64,000 bases of DNA, from positions 124,001 to 188,000 of the forward strand of contig JAHBUY010000009.1 of NCBI GenBank assembly GCA_019637795.1, given 5' to 3'. A program made the translations under genes and the position numbers. The stretch is from a bacterium. GTDB taxonomy: Bacteria > Desulfobacterota > Binatia > HRBIN30 > CADEER01. The notes beneath the pieces were generated by a model. The model ran no database searches. It was not told the DNA's origin and saw only the letters and a list, made by a program, of their open reading frames with translations. This document shows, one piece after another, positions 24,668 to 34,159 of the stretch (its first letter is position 1; each line of letters starts with the position of its first letter).

Positions 24668-25612
24668 ATGGGCAACACGCTCGTCGAGATGCCGCACGAT
24701 GTCGGGACACGTTCAGCCACCCGACGCATGACCGGAACGCGTCTGATCCTGCGTGGCGCGGCGTTGGGCATCGCCGGCCTCGTCGCCGTGGCGGGCGGCC
24801 GCGCCGGCGCCCAGACGCGCCGCGCGAAGCCGGCCGCGAAACCGACGCCGGCCGCTGCCGCCGCCACCGTGCCGGTCACGCTCGAGCTCGAACCACGCGC
24901 GATCGACATCCTCAAGGCGGCGAGCGCCACGTTGGCGGCGGCGCGCACGATGCGCTTCACCGCCGTCGTCAGCTACGAGAACCCGAGCCTGCTCGGCCCG
25001 CCGCTCGTCTACACCACGCGCTCGGAGGTCACCCTCCAGCGCCCCGACAAGCTGCGCGTCATCACCACCGGCGATGGACCGCCCGCGGAATTCTACGACA
25101 CCGGCACGCAGCTCATCGCCTTCGCGCCGGCGGAGAACCTGGTGGCAGTGGCGGACGCGCCGCCGACCGTCGACGCCGCGCTCGCCAAGGCCTATGAGAT
25201 GGCGGCGATGTACTTCCCCTTCTCCGACGTGATCGTCGCCGACCCATACGGCGATCTCGCCGGCAGCCTGAAGCTGGCGTTCTACATCGGCCAGTCGAAG
25301 ATCGTCGGCGGCACCACCACCGACATGATCGCCTACGCCACGGACGCCGTCTTCGTGCAGGCCTGGATCGGCGCCGACGACAAGCTGCCGCGCCGGCTGC
25401 GCGCCATCTACGCCGCCGATCCCGCCCAGCTCCGCCACGACCTGGAGCTGTCGGACTGGCAGCTCGACGTCGCGATCGCTCCCGATGCGTTCGCCAGCGC
25501 GCGCGCCGCGAGCACCACCCGCATCGACTTCGCGCGTCCCGATCCGATGCTGCCGCCGGGCCTGACGCCGCCAACCGCAGGTAAGCCGACCACGCCGGCG
25601 AGGAAGAAATGA
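24668..25612 (+). CDS. DUF2092-family periplasmic protein
   Basis: The 314-residue protein has a hydrophobic export segment at residues about 24-48, followed by a low-complexity Ala/Pro/Lys stretch. It then has the DUF2092 body with DILKAASATLAAARTMRFTA, EVTLQRPDKLRVITTGDGPP and AYEMAAMYFPFSDVIVADPY. This fold is related to LolA/LolB-like lipoprotein carriers and often reads as a half barrel binding a hydrophobic ligand; a role in lipid or lipoprotein trafficking is inference. ATG 24668 has GAGGA upstream, while ATG 24728 would place the signal peptide at the very start; a TRR pair just before 24728 leaves a Tat signal possible. It follows the DUF1254 gene by 28 bases. Confidence 0.75.
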   Translation: MGNTLVEMPHDVGTRSATRRMTGTRLILRGAALGIAGLVAVAGGRAGAQTRRAKPAAKPTPAAAAATVPVTLELEPRAIDILKAASATLAAARTMRFTAVVSYENPSLLGPPLVYTTRSEVTLQRPDKLRVITTGDGPPAEFYDTGTQLIAFAPAENLVAVADAPPTVDAALAKAYEMAAMYFPFSDVIVADPYGDLAGSLKLAFYIGQSKIVGGTTTDMIAYATDAVFVQAWIGADDKLPRRLRAIYAADPAQLRHDLELSDWQLDVAIAPDAFASARAASTTRIDFARPDPMLPPGLTPPTAGKPTTPARKK

Positions 25613-26406
25613 CCATGACGACACGCCTCGCACTCGGTCTCGTCGGCCTCCTCGCCGGGGCTCTGGCCGCCGCTCCCGCCTTTGCCTGGGCGCACGCCAA
25701 TCGCTTCGGCGGCAGCACCTCCGGCTCCTACAGCTCCTGGACCCACTCCGGCCGCTGGGGCGGCTCGGCCGCGGGCGGCAATGGGTCCTGGAGCGGCCAC
25801 AGCGCCTGGGGCGGCACCGCCTCCGGCGGCGGCGGCTCGTGGACGGCGCACGGCGCCGAGGGCGGAACGGCCTCGGGCGGCGACGGCTCCTGGACCGCCC
25901 ACGGGGCCTACGGCGGCTCCGCCTCGGGTGGCGAGGGGACCTGGACGGCGCACAACGCCTATGGCACGACCGCGTATCACACCGCCGGCTCGGGCACGAC
26001 GACGGTGTACGGCACCGACAACGCCTATCATCCGACGTACTACGGCGGCACCTACTACGGCTATCACCCACCGACGACGGTGAACTACTACGGTTCGGGC
26101 TGTTACGACTGCGGCGGCTGGTCGAGCGCCGGCGCCGCGGCGGCCGGCGCGACGCTCGGACTGGCGACCGGCGCGGCCATCGGCGAAGCGGCGGAAGCGA
26201 ACACGGCGGCCAACGCGTACACCGCCGGGTACGCCGCCGGCAGCACCAGCGCCGCCTACACCACCGGCGCGATCTACGCGACGTTGCCCGCCGGTTGCTC
26301 GCCCACCACGCTCGCCGCCACGACCTACTACCTGTGCGGCAACACGTGGTTCAAACCGTCATACGGCGCCAACGGCGTCTATTACCGCGTCGTGCCGACG
26401 CCCTGA
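25609..26406 (+). CDS. secreted Gly/Ser/Thr-rich repeat protein linked to DUF2092 loci
   Basis: The 265-residue product has a signal peptide (cleavage near PAFAWAHA). It then has about five imperfect units of roughly 15 residues of the type GGTASGGGGSWTAHGA, a Tyr/Pro/His-rich stretch with TYYGGTYYGYHPP, a short Gly/Ala hydrophobic segment, and a conserved C-terminal end TLPAGC..TTYYLCGNTW with GANGVYYRVV. The C-terminal end is the recognisable part of a family that follows DUF2092 in many genomes; the repeats vary in number. Function is unknown; a surface or matrix role is plausible. ATG 25609 overlaps the previous stop (ATGA). ATG 25615 is an alternative two codons on. Confidence 0.65.
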   Translation: MTMTTRLALGLVGLLAGALAAAPAFAWAHANRFGGSTSGSYSSWTHSGRWGGSAAGGNGSWSGHSAWGGTASGGGGSWTAHGAEGGTASGGDGSWTAHGAYGGSASGGEGTWTAHNAYGTTAYHTAGSGTTTVYGTDNAYHPTYYGGTYYGYHPPTTVNYYGSGCYDCGGWSSAGAAAAGATLGLATGAAIGEAAEANTAANAYTAGYAAGSTSAAYTTGAIYATLPAGCSPTTLAATTYYLCGNTWFKPSYGANGVYYRVVPTP

Positions 26407-26424
26407 CAACGAAGGAGACGGAGC

Positions 26425-26670
26425 ATGGTGACCCGATTCGCGTTCGTGACGACACTGCTGATCCTGTCCGCCGGCGGCGCGATGGCGCAGATGCCGGGCG
26501 GCAACTCCGGCGAGCATCCGGTGCTCACGGCCTGCAAAGGCGACATCAAGCGGTTCTGCAGCAATGTTCCGGTTGGTGATGGGCGCGTGAAGGCGTGCAT
26601 GAAGCAGCACCTCCCCGAGCTGTCGGAGCAGTGCAAGGAAGCGCTGTTCCAGGCGTGGCTGAAGGACTAG
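26425..26670 (+). CDS. small secreted protein with one Cys-rich GLG1-like repeat
   Basis: The 81-residue protein has a signal peptide (about 1-22, ending GAMAQ) followed by a single module. The module has ACKGDIKRFCSNVPVG, GRVKACMKQHLPELSEQC and KEALFQAWLKD. Four Cys in a C-x7-C-x12-C-x12-C pattern match the cysteine-rich repeat of Golgi GLG1/FGF-receptor-like proteins, which also occurs in bacterial secreted proteins. It is probably a disulfide-stabilised periplasmic domain; ligand and role are unknown. GAAGGAGA ends five bases before ATG 26425. The DNA of this module is repeated almost unchanged in the next gene. Confidence 0.65.
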   Translation: MVTRFAFVTTLLILSAGGAMAQMPGGNSGEHPVLTACKGDIKRFCSNVPVGDGRVKACMKQHLPELSEQCKEALFQAWLKD

Positions 26671-26681
26671 TGAGGCGACCG

Positions 26682-27260
26682 ATGCGTCCGATGGTGCGCG
26701 CCCCTCGATTCGTCGCCTGTCTCGCCCTGCTCCTCGCCGGCTGCGCGACGCAGCAGCAGATGTTGCAACAGCGTCAGTTCCAGGCGGAGCAGGTGGCGTT
26801 GCAGCGGGCACGGTTCGACATGAACTGTCCGACCGCGACGGCGACCGTGCTGTCGTCCGATTTCATCCAACCGGCCATCCAGGGCCCCTGGGTGCAGGGG
26901 CTGCAGCGGCTCGAATACACCGTCGGCGTCGAGGGCTGCGGCGAACGCACCACGGTGGTGGTGATGTGTCAGGAGGGCACGGAGACCTGCTTCGCCACCA
27001 ATCCGGGCCGCGAGATGGCGGCGCCAGCCCCGATGGCGGCGCCCGCGTATGGCGGCGCGTACAACGGCGCGGCGCCGGCGCCCGCGGCGGCCGGAACGAG
27101 CCAGAGCGCGGTGCTCACCGCCTGCAAGGCGGACATCGACCAATTCTGCAGCAACGTCCCGGTCGGCGGCGGCCGCGTCAAACAGTGCATGAAGTCGCAC
27201 CTCTCGCAGCTCTCGGAGCAGTGCAAGGAAGCGCTGTTCCAGGCCTGGCTGAAGGACTGA
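26682..27260 (+). CDS. lipoprotein with C-terminal GLG1-like Cys-rich repeat
   Basis: From ATG 26682 the 192-residue product has a lipoprotein signal (LLLAGCATQQQ, lipid-modified Cys predicted at residue 21). An approximately 90-residue N-terminal domain contains two extra Cys pairs. An Ala/Pro/Tyr-rich linker leads to a module almost identical to the one in the preceding gene: LTACKADIDQFCSNVPVGGG, then CMKSHLSQLSEQCKEALFQAWL. At DNA level the last about 45 bases of both genes are nearly identical, indicating recent copying. The N-terminal domain matches no family I know. A GTG start further upstream would run through the coding end of the previous gene and is rejected. Confidence 0.6.
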   Translation: MRPMVRAPRFVACLALLLAGCATQQQMLQQRQFQAEQVALQRARFDMNCPTATATVLSSDFIQPAIQGPWVQGLQRLEYTVGVEGCGERTTVVVMCQEGTETCFATNPGREMAAPAPMAAPAYGGAYNGAAPAPAAAGTSQSAVLTACKADIDQFCSNVPVGGGRVKQCMKSHLSQLSEQCKEALFQAWLKD

Positions 27261-27343
27261 GGCCCCGCGCCGAACCCCGATGCCCCACTCCGGCGCCGGC
27301 GGCGACCAGCGTTCGCCGACGGCGCCGGAACCGGAGACATACG

Positions 27344-27883
27344 ATGCGCCCGTACCATATGCTGATCGCACTCACCGCGCTGGCGCTCGGCTGCGCCGCG
27401 AAGCAGCCGGCGACGTCCGCCGCGCCGCGATTCACCCTCGATCCGAAGAAGACCACCTGCGCCGAGTTCCTCGCCCTCGGCCGCGACGTGCAGCCGCGGC
27501 TGATCGCGTGGGCCGACGGCTACTCGCGCGCCGGCACGCTGCGGCAGCAGGACATCGGCGTCGTCGACGTCGACCGCCAGACCCAGGCGCTGGTCGTTGC
27601 CTGCGAGCAGGCACCGACCGAGAGCTTCTGGGACAAGGTGCGGGCGCACATGCCGGGCGGCAGCAAGCACGTCCAGCCGACCAGGATGACCTGCGAGGAG
27701 TTCGCCGACCTGAGCGAGAGCGAGCGCCCCGAAGTGGCCTACTGGATCGACGGCTACAACCACGGAGTGAAGCAGGATGACGTCGGCGCGATCGATCTCA
27801 GGCGCGATACCGCCACCATTCTCGTCGCCTGCAAGCCGACGCCGCAGGAATCCGTCTGGAAGAAGATCGCGCAGGCCTTCTGA
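27344..27883 (+). CDS. periplasmic protein with two tandem HdeA-like domains
   Basis: The 179-residue protein has a signal sequence or lipoprotein signal (LALGCAAK, Cys17). Two HdeA-type domains follow, at about 36-103 and 112-178. Both read TCxEFxxL....P....W.DGY and end in a VAC near F/VW.K (VVACEQAPTESFWDKV; LVACKPTPQESVWKKI). Each has the two Cys that form the HdeA disulfide. HdeA is a periplasmic chaperone that unfolds at low pH and protects client proteins; a double-domain form is unusual. ATG 27344 follows a CCGGAGA. The protein is likely envelope stress related, as are its neighbours. Confidence 0.72.
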   Translation: MRPYHMLIALTALALGCAAKQPATSAAPRFTLDPKKTTCAEFLALGRDVQPRLIAWADGYSRAGTLRQQDIGVVDVDRQTQALVVACEQAPTESFWDKVRAHMPGGSKHVQPTRMTCEEFADLSESERPEVAYWIDGYNHGVKQDDVGAIDLRRDTATILVACKPTPQESVWKKIAQAF

Positions 27884-27925
27884 CCGGATGACGGTGCGCG
27901 GGCGGCCGGAACGACCTCTTCGATC

Positions 27926-28312
27926 ATGCCAGCGTCGCGACCGCACGGCCGCGCCCCGCTCGTGTCCTCGCGCCGGCGCCGGACCGGCAACGCGGCGCGC
28001 CCGTCCTCTCGCGCCGCGCTGCAATTGCTGGCGCTCTCGCTCGGCGTCACCCTCGCCGCCGCGCTCGATGAGGACCGGCTCGCCGCCCGCATGACCTGCG
28101 CGGACTTCCTCGACCTCGCCCCGTCGCGACAGGCGGGCATCGTCGCCCGGATCGAGGGCGACCCCTCGACGCCGGACGGCGCCCACGGGTTGGCGCGCCG
28201 CGCCGCGGCGCTGGCCGCCGCCTGCCGCGGCGCCCGCGGCCGCCGGGTCGGCGATCTGCAACCGAGGCCGAGCGCGCGTTTCGCCACCGGAGCGCCGCTC
28301 GCCGCCAACTGA
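27926..28312 (+). CDS. degenerate HdeA-like small protein
   Basis: The 128-residue frame has a basic N-terminus, one hydrophobic segment (ALQLLALSLGVTLAAAL) and a short domain opening RMTCADFLDLAPSRQAGIVA that copies the start of the HdeA domains in the preceding gene (RMTCEEFADL). It retains a C-terminal AAACRGARG where the second Cys would be. The region between is shorter than in HdeA, and the WxDGY motif is missing. It could be a decaying third copy or a divergent relative. There is no clear Shine-Dalgarno, so ATG 27926 is only the most upstream option. Confidence 0.4.
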   Translation: MPASRPHGRAPLVSSRRRRTGNAARPSSRAALQLLALSLGVTLAAALDEDRLAARMTCADFLDLAPSRQAGIVARIEGDPSTPDGAHGLARRAAALAAACRGARGRRVGDLQPRPSARFATGAPLAAN

Positions 28313-28320
28313 GTCGCCCG

Positions 28321-28935
28321 ATGCCGCATCCGCTCCTCGCCGAGATCAAGCCGTGGGACAGCCGCCTGGCGCGCTGGGCGATCCAGCCGCTGCGCGACAC
28401 CGCCGTCACGCCGAACCACCTCACCACCGCGTCGCTGCTCACCGGGCTCATGGCGGCGGCGCTCTACGCCGTCGGCACGGCGCCCGCCGCGCTCTGGGCG
28501 GGCGTCTGCTACATCCTCTCGGCCCTGCTCGATCACGCCGACGGCGAGCTGGCGCGCGCGGCCGGCAAGGCCTCGGCGCTCGGCCATCTCTACGATCGGC
28601 AGTGCGATCTGGTGGCGCGGACGGCGCTGTTCCTCGGCCTGGCGTTGCACACGCGCCCGGTGCTCGGCGGGCTCGCCGTCGCCTGCGGCGTGGCCGGCGC
28701 CGCGGCGCTGGTCATCATCTTCACCCTGCGCAGCGACCTGGCGGAGCGCGGCGTCGCCGGCGCTCTCGATCAGCCGAGCGCCGCCGGCTTCGACCTCGGC
28801 GACGTGCTGTACCTGATCGCACCGCTCGGCTGGCTCGGCTGGCTGCCGCCCTTCGTGCTCGCCGCCGGCATCGGCGCGCCGCTGTTCGCCCTGTGGACGG
28901 CGCGCGCCTGGCGCGGCGCGCGAGGCGCCCGGTGA
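28321..28935 (+). CDS. CDP-alcohol phosphatidyltransferase
   Basis: The 204-residue membrane protein has the complete family motif D-x2-DG-x2-AR-x8-G-x3-D-x3-D. It falls at Asp71, Asp74-Gly75, Ala78-Arg79, Gly88, Asp92 and Asp96 (DHADGELARAAGKASALGHL, YDRQCD). About six membrane helices surround it. Such enzymes transfer a phosphatidyl group from CDP-diacylglycerol to an alcohol, or an alcohol phosphate in the reverse orientation, making phospholipid headgroups or phosphodiester lipids. It heads a chain of seven genes that then overlap one another by four bases, so the product is probably the lipid handled by the downstream genes. Confidence 0.86.
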   Translation: MPHPLLAEIKPWDSRLARWAIQPLRDTAVTPNHLTTASLLTGLMAAALYAVGTAPAALWAGVCYILSALLDHADGELARAAGKASALGHLYDRQCDLVARTALFLGLALHTRPVLGGLAVACGVAGAAALVIIFTLRSDLAERGVAGALDQPSAAGFDLGDVLYLIAPLGWLGWLPPFVLAAGIGAPLFALWTARAWRGARGAR

Positions 28936-29954
28936 GCGAACCGCCGGCGCGCCGCGCGCCGCTGATCGGCCCCGGCGTGTTCGCCGCCGCCGGCGGCGCG
29001 GCGCTGTTCGTCGCCGTGCTGCGCTCGCAGGGCGTCGGCGCGGTGGTCGCCGCCCTCGCCGTCGCCGGCCCGGCGCTGCTGCCGATCGCCGCCTTCCACG
29101 CCGTGCCGCTGCTCGCCAACGCGCTCGGCTGGCGGCGGCTGCTGCCGCCGGCGGCGCCCGTGGGTCTGGGCGCGCTGGTGCACGCGCGCTGGATCAGCGA
29201 GTCGGTCAACGGCCTGCTGCCGGTGGCGCAGATCGGCGGCAACGTCGTGCGCGCGACGCTGCTGGCGCGCCGTGGCGTCGCCGGTGGCGCCGCCGGCGCC
29301 AGCGTGGTGCTCGACGTGACCCTGAACGTCGTCGCCCAGATCGTCTTCACCCTGCTCGGCCTGGGGCTGCTGCTGAGCACCGCCGGCGCCCGCCTCGCCG
29401 GCCCGGTGCTGCTCGGCACGGCGATCATGGCGGCGGCGCTGCTCGGCTTCGTGCTCGCCCAGCGACGCGACGTGTTCGCCGGCGGCGCCCGCCTGTTGCG
29501 CGCCGTCACCGGCCGCCTCGGCCAGCGCGATCTCGGACGCGATGCCGCGGCGATCGACGCCGCGGTGCGCGCCCTCTACGGGCGTCGCGCGGCGCTGGTC
29601 GGCGCCACCACCTGGCATCTCGCGAGCTGGATCGCCGGCGCCGGCGAGGTATGGCTCGGGCTCTACTGCCTGGGCCATGGCGTGGACGTGGTCACCGCGC
29701 TGCTGATCGAGAGCCTGGGCCAGGCGCTGCGCAGCGCCGCGTTCTTCGTCCCCGGCGCGCTCGGCGTCCAGGAGGGCGGCTACCTGCTGCTGGGCGGCGC
29801 CTTCGGCATCGCGCCGGAGACGGCGCTGGCGCTGTCGTTGGTGAAGCGCAGCCGCGAGCTGCTACTCGGTCTGCCGGGGTTGGCGGTCTGGCTCTTCGAG
29901 GAGGCCGCGGTCCGCAACGCGGCCGTGGGTTCCGTCGGGGTGGGGGAACGATGA
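28932..29954 (+). CDS. lysylphosphatidylglycerol-synthase-like membrane protein (HpnL type)
   Basis: The 340-residue product from GTG 28932 (GTGA overlap) has about eight membrane helices. It carries the family signature ISESVNGLLPVAQIGGNVVR followed by ASVVLDVTLNVVAQIVF, and near the C-terminus FFVPGALGVQEGGYLLLGGA with LALSLVKRSRELLLGLPGL. This pattern is shared by the membrane domain of lysyl-PG synthases, by glycan flippase-like proteins and by HpnL in hopanoid clusters. It would flip or transport a lipid intermediate; the aminoacyl-transferase domain of full MprF is absent. No other hopanoid gene is present in the window. Placement between the phosphatidyltransferase and the sulfotransferase suggests it moves their product across the membrane. 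Confidence 0.78.
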   Translation: MSEPPARRAPLIGPGVFAAAGGAALFVAVLRSQGVGAVVAALAVAGPALLPIAAFHAVPLLANALGWRRLLPPAAPVGLGALVHARWISESVNGLLPVAQIGGNVVRATLLARRGVAGGAAGASVVLDVTLNVVAQIVFTLLGLGLLLSTAGARLAGPVLLGTAIMAAALLGFVLAQRRDVFAGGARLLRAVTGRLGQRDLGRDAAAIDAAVRALYGRRAALVGATTWHLASWIAGAGEVWLGLYCLGHGVDVVTALLIESLGQALRSAAFFVPGALGVQEGGYLLLGGAFGIAPETALALSLVKRSRELLLGLPGLAVWLFEEAAVRNAAVGSVGVGER

Positions 29955-31183
29955 ACGAGACGAGCCTGAAGGCGCGCGCCTTCAGCGAGATCATCCGCCG
30001 CGGCAGCCGGGCGCTGCGCGGCACCGGCAGGCGCTACGTCCAGCTCGATCCGGCGCTGCTGCTGCGCGACGCCAGCGCGCGCACCGGCCTGCGCGACTTC
30101 GGCGAGCCCGGCTTCCGCCCGCCGCTCGAGCGGCTGTTGCGCTCGTACGACCGCGAGGCCGGCCTGACGCTGCTCGGCCGCATCGCCGCCCGCCAGGACA
30201 CCGTCCGCCTGCTCGCCAACCGGCTGCAACTCGTCGCCGAACGCCAGCGCCATCCCGAGCTCGCCGCCGAGCCGATCCGCCAGCCGTGGTTCGTGACCGG
30301 CCTGCCGCGCACCGGCACGACGCTCCTGCACGGTCTGCTGGCGCAGGATCCCGGCCATCGCGCCCCGCTGCACTGGGAGATGATGTACCCGGTGCCGCCG
30401 CGCGGCCGCGCCCGCGGCCGCAACGACCGGCGGCGCGAGCTGGCCGAGCGGCAGATCCGGTGGTTCCACCGCTTGGCGCCCGACTTCCGCCGCATCCACC
30501 CGATCGGCGCCAGTCTGCCCGAGGAATGCCTGATCATCACCAGCCACTCGTTCCTCAGCTTCCAGTTCCAGACCAGCCATCGCGTGCCCAGCTACCAGGC
30601 CTGGCTGGAGGCGCAGGACCTGCGCCCCGCCTACGCGCAGCACCGCCAGATCCTGCAACAGCTCCAGTGGCGGACACCGCCGCGGCACTGGGTGCTGAAG
30701 GCGCCGGCGCACCTCTACGGCATCGAGGCGATCGCCGACGTCTATCCGGACGCGGCGGTGATCATGACCCATCGCGACCCGCTGCAGGTCGCCGCCTCGG
30801 TGGCCAGCCTCCACTTCACCCTGCGCAGCACCTTCAGCGACGTCGCCGATCCGCACGAGATCGGGGCCGAGGTCTGCGCCCGCTGGGCGGAGGGCATGAC
30901 CCGCGCCCTGGCCGCGCGTGACCGCGGCGTCCTCCCGGCGGCGCGCGTCGTCGACGTGAGCTACGACGCGCTGGTCCGCGATCCGCTGGCGGCGGTGCGG
31001 CAGGTGTACGCGCGGCTCGATCGCGCGCTCACGCCCAGCGCCGAGGAGCGGATGCGCCGCTTCCTCGCCGCCCACCCGAAGGACCGCTTCGGACGGCATC
31101 GGTACACGCTGGCGCAGTTCGGGCTCGAGCCGGCGCGGGTGCGGAGCGCCTTCGCCGCCTACTGCGCGCGCTTCGGGCTGTGA
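29951..31183 (+). CDS. sulfotransferase family protein
   Basis: The 410-residue cytosolic protein has the 5'-phosphosulfate loop at residues 116-127 (VTGLPRTGTTLL). The downstream 3'-phosphate motif follows an arginine and histidine cluster (VIMTHRDPLQVAASVASLHF), with KFYVVDVSYDALVRDP-like spacing near the end. It belongs to the large bacterial sulfotransferase family that uses PAPS to sulfate lipids, sugars or antibiotics, closer to the lipid- and glycolipid-associated type by length. ATG 29951 overlaps the previous stop as ATGA. Acceptor identity is open; the genomic neighbours favour a membrane lipid. Confidence 0.8.
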   Translation: MNETSLKARAFSEIIRRGSRALRGTGRRYVQLDPALLLRDASARTGLRDFGEPGFRPPLERLLRSYDREAGLTLLGRIAARQDTVRLLANRLQLVAERQRHPELAAEPIRQPWFVTGLPRTGTTLLHGLLAQDPGHRAPLHWEMMYPVPPRGRARGRNDRRRELAERQIRWFHRLAPDFRRIHPIGASLPEECLIITSHSFLSFQFQTSHRVPSYQAWLEAQDLRPAYAQHRQILQQLQWRTPPRHWVLKAPAHLYGIEAIADVYPDAAVIMTHRDPLQVAASVASLHFTLRSTFSDVADPHEIGAEVCARWAEGMTRALAARDRGVLPAARVVDVSYDALVRDPLAAVRQVYARLDRALTPSAEERMRRFLAAHPKDRFGRHRYTLAQFGLEPARVRSAFAAYCARFGL

Positions 31184-32594
31184 TGGCGGGCGCGCGGCGC
31201 GCCCGGCGGGGCGGGCGATGGCGCGCGGCATTCGGTGCCGCGTGGCTCGGCCTCGCCAGCCTGGCCAGCGCGGCGCCGCTCACCTACGACCTCGCCGACT
31301 GCATCGAGACCGCCCTGCACAACAACCCCGACCTCTCCGCCGCCGCCGCCAGGATCGCCCTGGCGCGCGCCGCGCTCGGCGAAGCCGAGGCGCGCCGCTA
31401 TGGCCAGGTGCGCTTCGAGCAGCAGTTCGGCGCCGTCAACGGCGCGACGGGCGACATCCTCGGGCCGCCGAAGCAGAACCGCAACTCGCTGCTCGAGGAT
31501 CTCGGCCCCTACGTCCGCGGCGAGATCGGCCTCAGCGTGCCGATCTTCACCTTCGGCAAGCTCTCGTCGGCGCTCGACGCCGCCGAGCTCGGCCTGCGCA
31601 GCGAGACCGCCGGCGGCGAGGCGACGCGCGCCGACGTCGTGCTGCGGGTCAAGCAACTCTACTACGGCGTGCTGCTGTCGCGCATGCTCGGGCTGGTGCT
31701 GCACGACATGCTGGCGGACATGGACAAGGCGGTGGCGAAGACCCAGCAGCGCCTGGACGCCGGATCGACCAGCGTCACGGAGATCGACCTGCTCAAGCTG
31801 CAGGCCGGTCGGGCCCGGATCGCCAGCGGCGTGGTCGACATCGACGCTAGCTCCACCCTGAGCCTCGCCGCGCTGCGCCAGGCGATGGGCCTCGGCGACG
31901 ACACCGAGATCGCGATCGGCGACACGCGCCTCGAGCCGGTGGCGGCGGAGATCGCGCCCCTCGCCCACTATCTCGAGACCGGCCCGCCGCGCCGCCCCGA
32001 CGTGCGCCAGTTGCGCGACGGGCTCGACGCGCAGCAGGCGAAGGTCGACCGCGCCCGCGCCGGCTACTACCCCGATCTCTTCTTCGCCGGCGGCTTCCGC
32101 TACGCCGACGCGCCCAACCGCACCGAGCAGTCCAACCCCTTCGCCTACGACAACTTCAACTACACCTTCCCGTACGTCTTCCTCGGCGTGCAGTGGAACC
32201 TGAGCCTCTGGCAGACCAACGCCCGCGTCGACCACGCGCAGGCCGAGCTCGACGTGCTGCGGGCCCAGGCGCGCCGCGCCCGGTCGGGCATCGACCTGGA
32301 GATCCGCACGGCGTACAGCGACGTCGAGCGCGCCCGCGAGACCATGCGCACCACCGCGGCGGGGCGCAAGGCCGGCCGCGCCCTGCTGGTCCTGACGGTC
32401 GCCAACTTCGACCTCGGCATCGGCGAGGCGGAAGAGCTGTTCAAGGGCGTCGGCACCTACACCGAGGCATCCACCGACCACTTCCGCGCCGTCTACGACT
32501 ACAACGTCGCGATCGCGACCCTCGGTCGCAGCGTCGGCGCGGAGCTCACCGCGCTCCAGTACGACGCCGCCCCGACGCGCGGCCCGGAGACGCC

Positions 32595-32598
<4 letters not shown>
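31180..32598 (+). CDS. TolC-family outer-membrane efflux channel
   Basis: The 472-residue protein starts at GTG 31180, overlapping the stop of the sulfotransferase gene, with ATG 31183 as an equal candidate. A signal peptide ends near LASAAPLTYD. Two TolC repeats follow with the usual coiled-coil heptads. The first repeat opens LADCIETALHNNPDLSAA; the second has RPDVRQLRDGLDAQQAKVDR and GVQWNLSLWQTNARVDHAQA. It should form a trimeric duct through the outer membrane and periplasm. In this operon its partners would be the ABC transporter encoded immediately downstream; no separate periplasmic adaptor gene is seen, so the lipid carrier may fill that place. Confidence 0.86.
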
Positions 32599-33550
<952 letters not shown>

Positions 33551-33554
<4 letters not shown>

Positions 33555-34159
33555 CGATCCGCCGCCTCCTCCTCGTCGCCGGCCTCGCCGCCGGCCTCGC
33601 CGCGCCGATGCCGGGGAACGCCGCCGACGGCCCCCTGGCCCAGACCCGCGCCACGCTCGAGCAGACGCGGGTGATCATCGATCGCGACACCACGCACGAT
33701 CGGAAGCTGGCCGAGCTGGCCGCGCTGCTGGCGGGGTTTCTCGACACCGATACGATGGGCAAGACGGCGCTCGACAAACACTGGGGCGCCTTCACCGCCG
33801 CGCAACAGCGCGAGTTCCTGGTCCTGTTCCGCGAGCTCTTCCAGCGCACCTACGTGCAGAAGCTGCTGCTCTTCGAGCGGCCCGACTTCGGCTTCGTCGG
33901 CGAGGACCTCCAGGGCCAGGACCAGGCGCGGGTGGACACCACGATCATCACGCCGCGCGACGACTTCGCCGTCACCTACCGCATGCGGCGCCAGGGTACG
34001 CGCTGGCTCGCCACCGACATCCAGATCGAGGACCTCAGCCTGACCACCAACTTCCGGCGCCAGATGGACCGCCTGCTGACCAGCGGCTCGCCGGCGGACC
34101 TGCTCGACCGCATGCGGCGCAAGTACGGTCCCAACGGCCAGGGCGGGGACGAACCGTGA
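33551..34159 (+). CDS. MlaC/Ttg2D-family periplasmic lipid carrier
   Basis: The 202-residue protein has a signal peptide ending near GNAADGPL. It then carries the MlaC pattern of alternating helices and strands: FLDTDTMGKTALDKHWGAFT, AQQREFLVLFRELFQRTYVQ and VTYRMRRQGTRWLATDIQIE, with EDLSLTTNFRRQMDRLL. MlaC binds a phospholipid in a hydrophobic pocket and ferries it through the periplasm. ATG 33551 overlaps the ATPase stop (ATGA) and its own stop overlaps the permease start. Having this protein between an ABC-2 ATPase and permease, rather than with MlaD/MlaE, is not the usual Mla layout. Confidence 0.82.
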
